In this document: piece by piece, positions 61,804-64,000 of the stretch
Position numbering within the stretch: the first letter of the stretch is position 1
Layout of the letters: each line of letters begins with the position of its first letter
Assembly: GCA_019359045.1 (NCBI GenBank)
Contig: JAHHIA010000001.1
Coordinates: forward strand, 496,001 to 560,000
DNA length: 64,000 bases
Reading direction: 5' to 3'
DNA from: Scytolyngbya sp. HA4215-MV1
Lineage (GTDB): Bacteria; Cyanobacteriota; Cyanobacteriia; Leptolyngbyales; Leptolyngbyaceae
Notes under the pieces: model-generated
The model's input: only the letters and a program-made list of their open reading frames with translations
Databases searched by the model: none
What the model was told of the DNA's origin: nothing
Translations under genes and position numbers: made by a program

Positions 61804-64000
61804 TTACTTTTGCTCACTGACATCATCGCAGAGATGTCGATTCTGTTGATCGACAGAGCTATTCGTAACCAAATAATTTCGCACTTTATTGCAGCTAGCA
61901 ACTAATAAATCTTTTGGGGAGCCTATATTCCAGAAAGTTACTTTTCCTAAACCACCTGCAGAGACAATTTGGGGATGAGCTTTACTCCACTCTGCATCCC
62001 AAACCCAACCATCATCACTCATAACTACACTTTGGATCTGGTTGCCATTGTCTACATCCCAGAAACGCATGGTGACATCCGTACCCCCCGAAAGAATCAT
62101 TTTACCGTTGGGGCTAAAGACAGCACTCTTTACACTACCAGTATGTCCTTTTAAAGTTTGCAATAGCTTACCATCTAGAGCCCATAGCTTGATGGTCTTA
62201 TCGTCACTGGCTGAAGCAAGCACTTTGCCGTCGGGGCTAAAGCTCACGCTATCGATCGGATCAGTGTGTCCCTTAAATGAATTTAATTCTTTACCATCCA
62301 TACTCCAAAGTTTAATTTGCTTATCACCACCTGCTGAAGCAATTGTTTTACCATCCGGGCTAAAGTTAACATCATTGACGAAATCCGTATGTCCTTTGAA
62401 GGTTTGGATTTCTTTCCCATCCAAAGCCCAAAGTTTTATCGTCGTGTCTTCGCTGGCTGAAACCAGCCATTTCCCGTCAGGACTAAACCTCACCTTTTTG
62501 ACTGCAGCTTTATGTCCCCTAAATGTGCGAAGTTCTTTCCCATCAAGAAACCAAAGCTTGATTGTGCCGTCTATACTAGCTGAAGCAATCAGCCTGCCAT
62601 TTGGACTAAAGCTGACACTATTGACACCTTCACCATGTCCAAGAAATGTCCGTTGCACATGACCGTCGTTTGTCCATAGTTTAATCGTCCCATCGTAACT
62701 GGCTGAAGCAACTAATTGACCATTGGGACTAAAACTAACGCTACGTACACTTGTACTATGTCGCTGTGGCGGAGACTCTGGAAACGTATGCAGCAAATTA
62801 CCTGATATACTCCACAATTTGAAGAAGCTACTTCCTTGACCGATAGAAGCAATTAGCTTGCTGTCCGGACTAAATTGAAAGCCAAAAAGTCCTAAGTCAT
62901 TTCCCCCTAGAGTTTGAAGTTCTTTACCCTGAAAATTCCACAACTTGATCGCATTATTCTTGGCGACTGTAGCTAGCAATTTACTATCCGGGCTGAATTG
63001 AATTGGTGTAAAAGACTTCTGAGCATCTAATGTATAGATAGACTTATTATTAATATTCCAGAGATGGACATTAGCACCATCTTCATAGTTTCTAATCTCC
63101 TCTACAGCAAGGATTTTCCCATCAGGACTAAAGGCGAGCTTCGGAACATCTCTAAAGTCACCCTTCATTGTTTGAATGAGTTGCCCATCAAGATTCCATA
63201 GCCGAGCAGATCCAACAAATTCAGCATAAAAGTTATTTGGATCGGATTTTTCCTTATTTAAGTGATAGCTAGCTGAAGCAATTAGTTTACTATCAGGACT
63301 AAAAACAACATCAACAATGCTGGAATCTTCGTTATTTCCTTGAAATCTTTGTAGTTGTTCCCCATTAAAATTCCAAAGAGTAATCGTTCTACCAGAAAAC
63401 GTTAGTAAGAATTTTCCATCAGGGCTAATACGCAACGCATTGGTTGAAATCGGGTTAGAGGCATCACCCAAAATGCGGAGTTCTTTGCCATCCAGACTCC
63501 ACAATTTAATAGCATTGTCGCCATCTGTTGCTGCGATCCAGGAGCTGTCTGGGCTAAAAAAGATATCCTTACTCCCTTTAGATGCTCTCACATGGAAAGT
63601 TTTGAGCAACTTGCCTGTCTGACTCCAGAGGTTAACTTGTTCAGCGATGGAAGCGATCATCTTTCCATCAGGACTGAATTTAACGCTACTGACAACACCT
63701 GTATGGTCTCGCAGGGTAGCCTGCTCTTGACCATCCACGTTCCAGAGCCTAATCAAGCTATCATTACCAGCAGAGGCAATCGTCTTGCTATCTGGACTAA
63801 AACTGACGCGATTGATTGCTGAAAGGTGACCCACGGAAGGTGGAAGTTCCTGGACATCAATGTTCCAAAGTTTAATGCTTCTATCGTTACTGGCAGAGAC
63901 AATCTGTTTGGTATCCGGTGTAAAATCAACATCCTGGACTCCACTACTGTGTCCCTGAAGCGTTTTGAGTAATCTTCCATCCAAATCCCAAAGTTTGATT
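61804..64000 (-). CDS. WD40-repeat protein, C-terminal part (5' end outside window)
   Basis: Open from the right edge to the stop at 61804, more than 730 residues. About 16 WD40 units are counted by their SPD/SPN-G-K turns (for example SFSPDGKTIASAGGDKQIKL and LWALDGKLLQTLKGHTGSVK), enough for two seven-bladed propellers or more. The C-terminal cap LLVASCNKVRNYLVTNSSVD and HLCDDVSEQK is typical of cyanobacterial NACHT/AAA/caspase-like WD40 proteins, where the propeller is the sensor arm. The N-terminal effector or ATPase lies beyond the window, so the full type cannot be stated. Confidence 0.9.
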   Translation of the reverse strand, partial: IKLWDLDGRLLKTLQGHSSGVQDVDFTPDTKQIVSASNDRSIKLWNIDVQELPPSVGHLSAINRVSFSPDSKTIASAGNDSLIRLWNVDGQEQATLRDHTGVVSSVKFSPDGKMIASIAEQVNLWSQTGKLLKTFHVRASKGSKDIFFSPDSSWIAATDGDNAIKLWSLDGKELRILGDASNPISTNALRISPDGKFLLTFSGRTITLWNFNGEQLQRFQGNNEDSSIVDVVFSPDSKLIASASYHLNKEKSDPNNFYAEFVGSARLWNLDGQLIQTMKGDFRDVPKLAFSPDGKILAVEEIRNYEDGANVHLWNINNKSIYTLDAQKSFTPIQFSPDSKLLATVAKNNAIKLWNFQGKELQTLGGNDLGLFGFQFSPDSKLIASIGQGSSFFKLWSISGNLLHTFPESPPQRHSTSVRSVSFSPNGQLVASASYDGTIKLWTNDGHVQRTFLGHGEGVNSVSFSPNGRLIASASIDGTIKLWFLDGKELRTFRGHKAAVKKVRFSPDGKWLVSASEDTTIKLWALDGKEIQTFKGHTDFVNDVNFSPDGKTIASAGGDKQIKLWSMDGKELNSFKGHTDPIDSVSFSPDGKVLASASDDKTIKLWALDGKLLQTLKGHTGSVKSAVFSPNGKMILSGGTDVTMRFWDVDNGNQIQSVVMSDDGWVWDAEWSKAHPQIVSAGGLGKVTFWNIGSPKDLLVASCNKVRNYLVTNSSVDQQNRHLCDDVSEQK

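Overview
The window is cyanobacterial chromosomal DNA. The HIP1 palindrome (GCGATCGC and its core CGATCG) recurs through coding and spacer DNA. Typical cyanobacterial genes are present: petN of the cytochrome b6f complex, plant-type 2Fe-2S ferredoxins, a NatE-like amino-acid ABC ATPase, DUF1517, DUF928 and DUF4359 proteins, and a giant kinase/ATPase/histidine-kinase fusion. A filamentous, Leptolyngbya-like organism would fit, but the sequence alone does not fix the genus.

Region 1 (1-30.9 kb) is mostly housekeeping. In order it holds a DUF1517 protein, thiS, an orphan osmolyte-type ABC permease, petN, a GT-C-like membrane protein, a VWA / PP2C / kinase triad of the TerY-P type (4.8-7.9 kb, minus strand), S-formylglutathione hydrolase, tRNA-Ser(GGA), a ferredoxin, a secreted nuclease, an inositol-phosphatase-like enzyme, a J-domain/TPR protein fused end to start with hisZ, a 4Fe-4S ferredoxin, a NatE-like ATPase, a two-domain glycosyltransferase fusion, an ArsM-like methyltransferase, pflA followed by adhE without pflB, a frameshifted DUF928 gene, transposase and Uma2 debris, a large AAA+ ATPase resembling those of contractile injection systems, and an exonuclease/endonuclease/phosphatase-fold protein.

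Region 2 (31-38.6 kb) is scarred by mobile elements. A dead IS1-family element sits inside a small membrane-protein gene, an IS5-type transposase is reduced to a middle piece, and a YwiC-like gene carries an in-frame stop. Between them lie a plant-type ferredoxin, two small unknown genes, a short-form transketolase and a Dps protein.

Region 3 (38.6-59.7 kb) is the most distinctive part. A 1985-residue Ser/Thr kinase-ATPase-GAF-PAS-PAS-histidine kinase overlaps by 4 bp a NarL-type response regulator. Fifteen intact genes follow on the same strand: a DsbA-like oxidoreductase, a second Dps, a cupin, a GMC oxidoreductase, two SDRs, three alpha/beta hydrolases, a MOSC protein, a zeta-crystallin-like reductase, an isochorismatase-like hydrolase, class I aldolase, DUF6130, DUF302 and a TehA/SLAC1 channel. 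Two cut-off hydrolase tails lie among them. The content suggests an oxidative/electrophile or xenobiotic stress island; control by the adjoining kinase/regulator pair is inference from position.

Region 4 (59.7-64 kb) again holds debris (IS110 remnant, a 5'-truncated Uma2 gene between imperfect direct repeats) and then the C-terminal part of a WD40 protein with about 16 blades that runs off the right edge. No CRISPR array, rRNA or prophage was seen.
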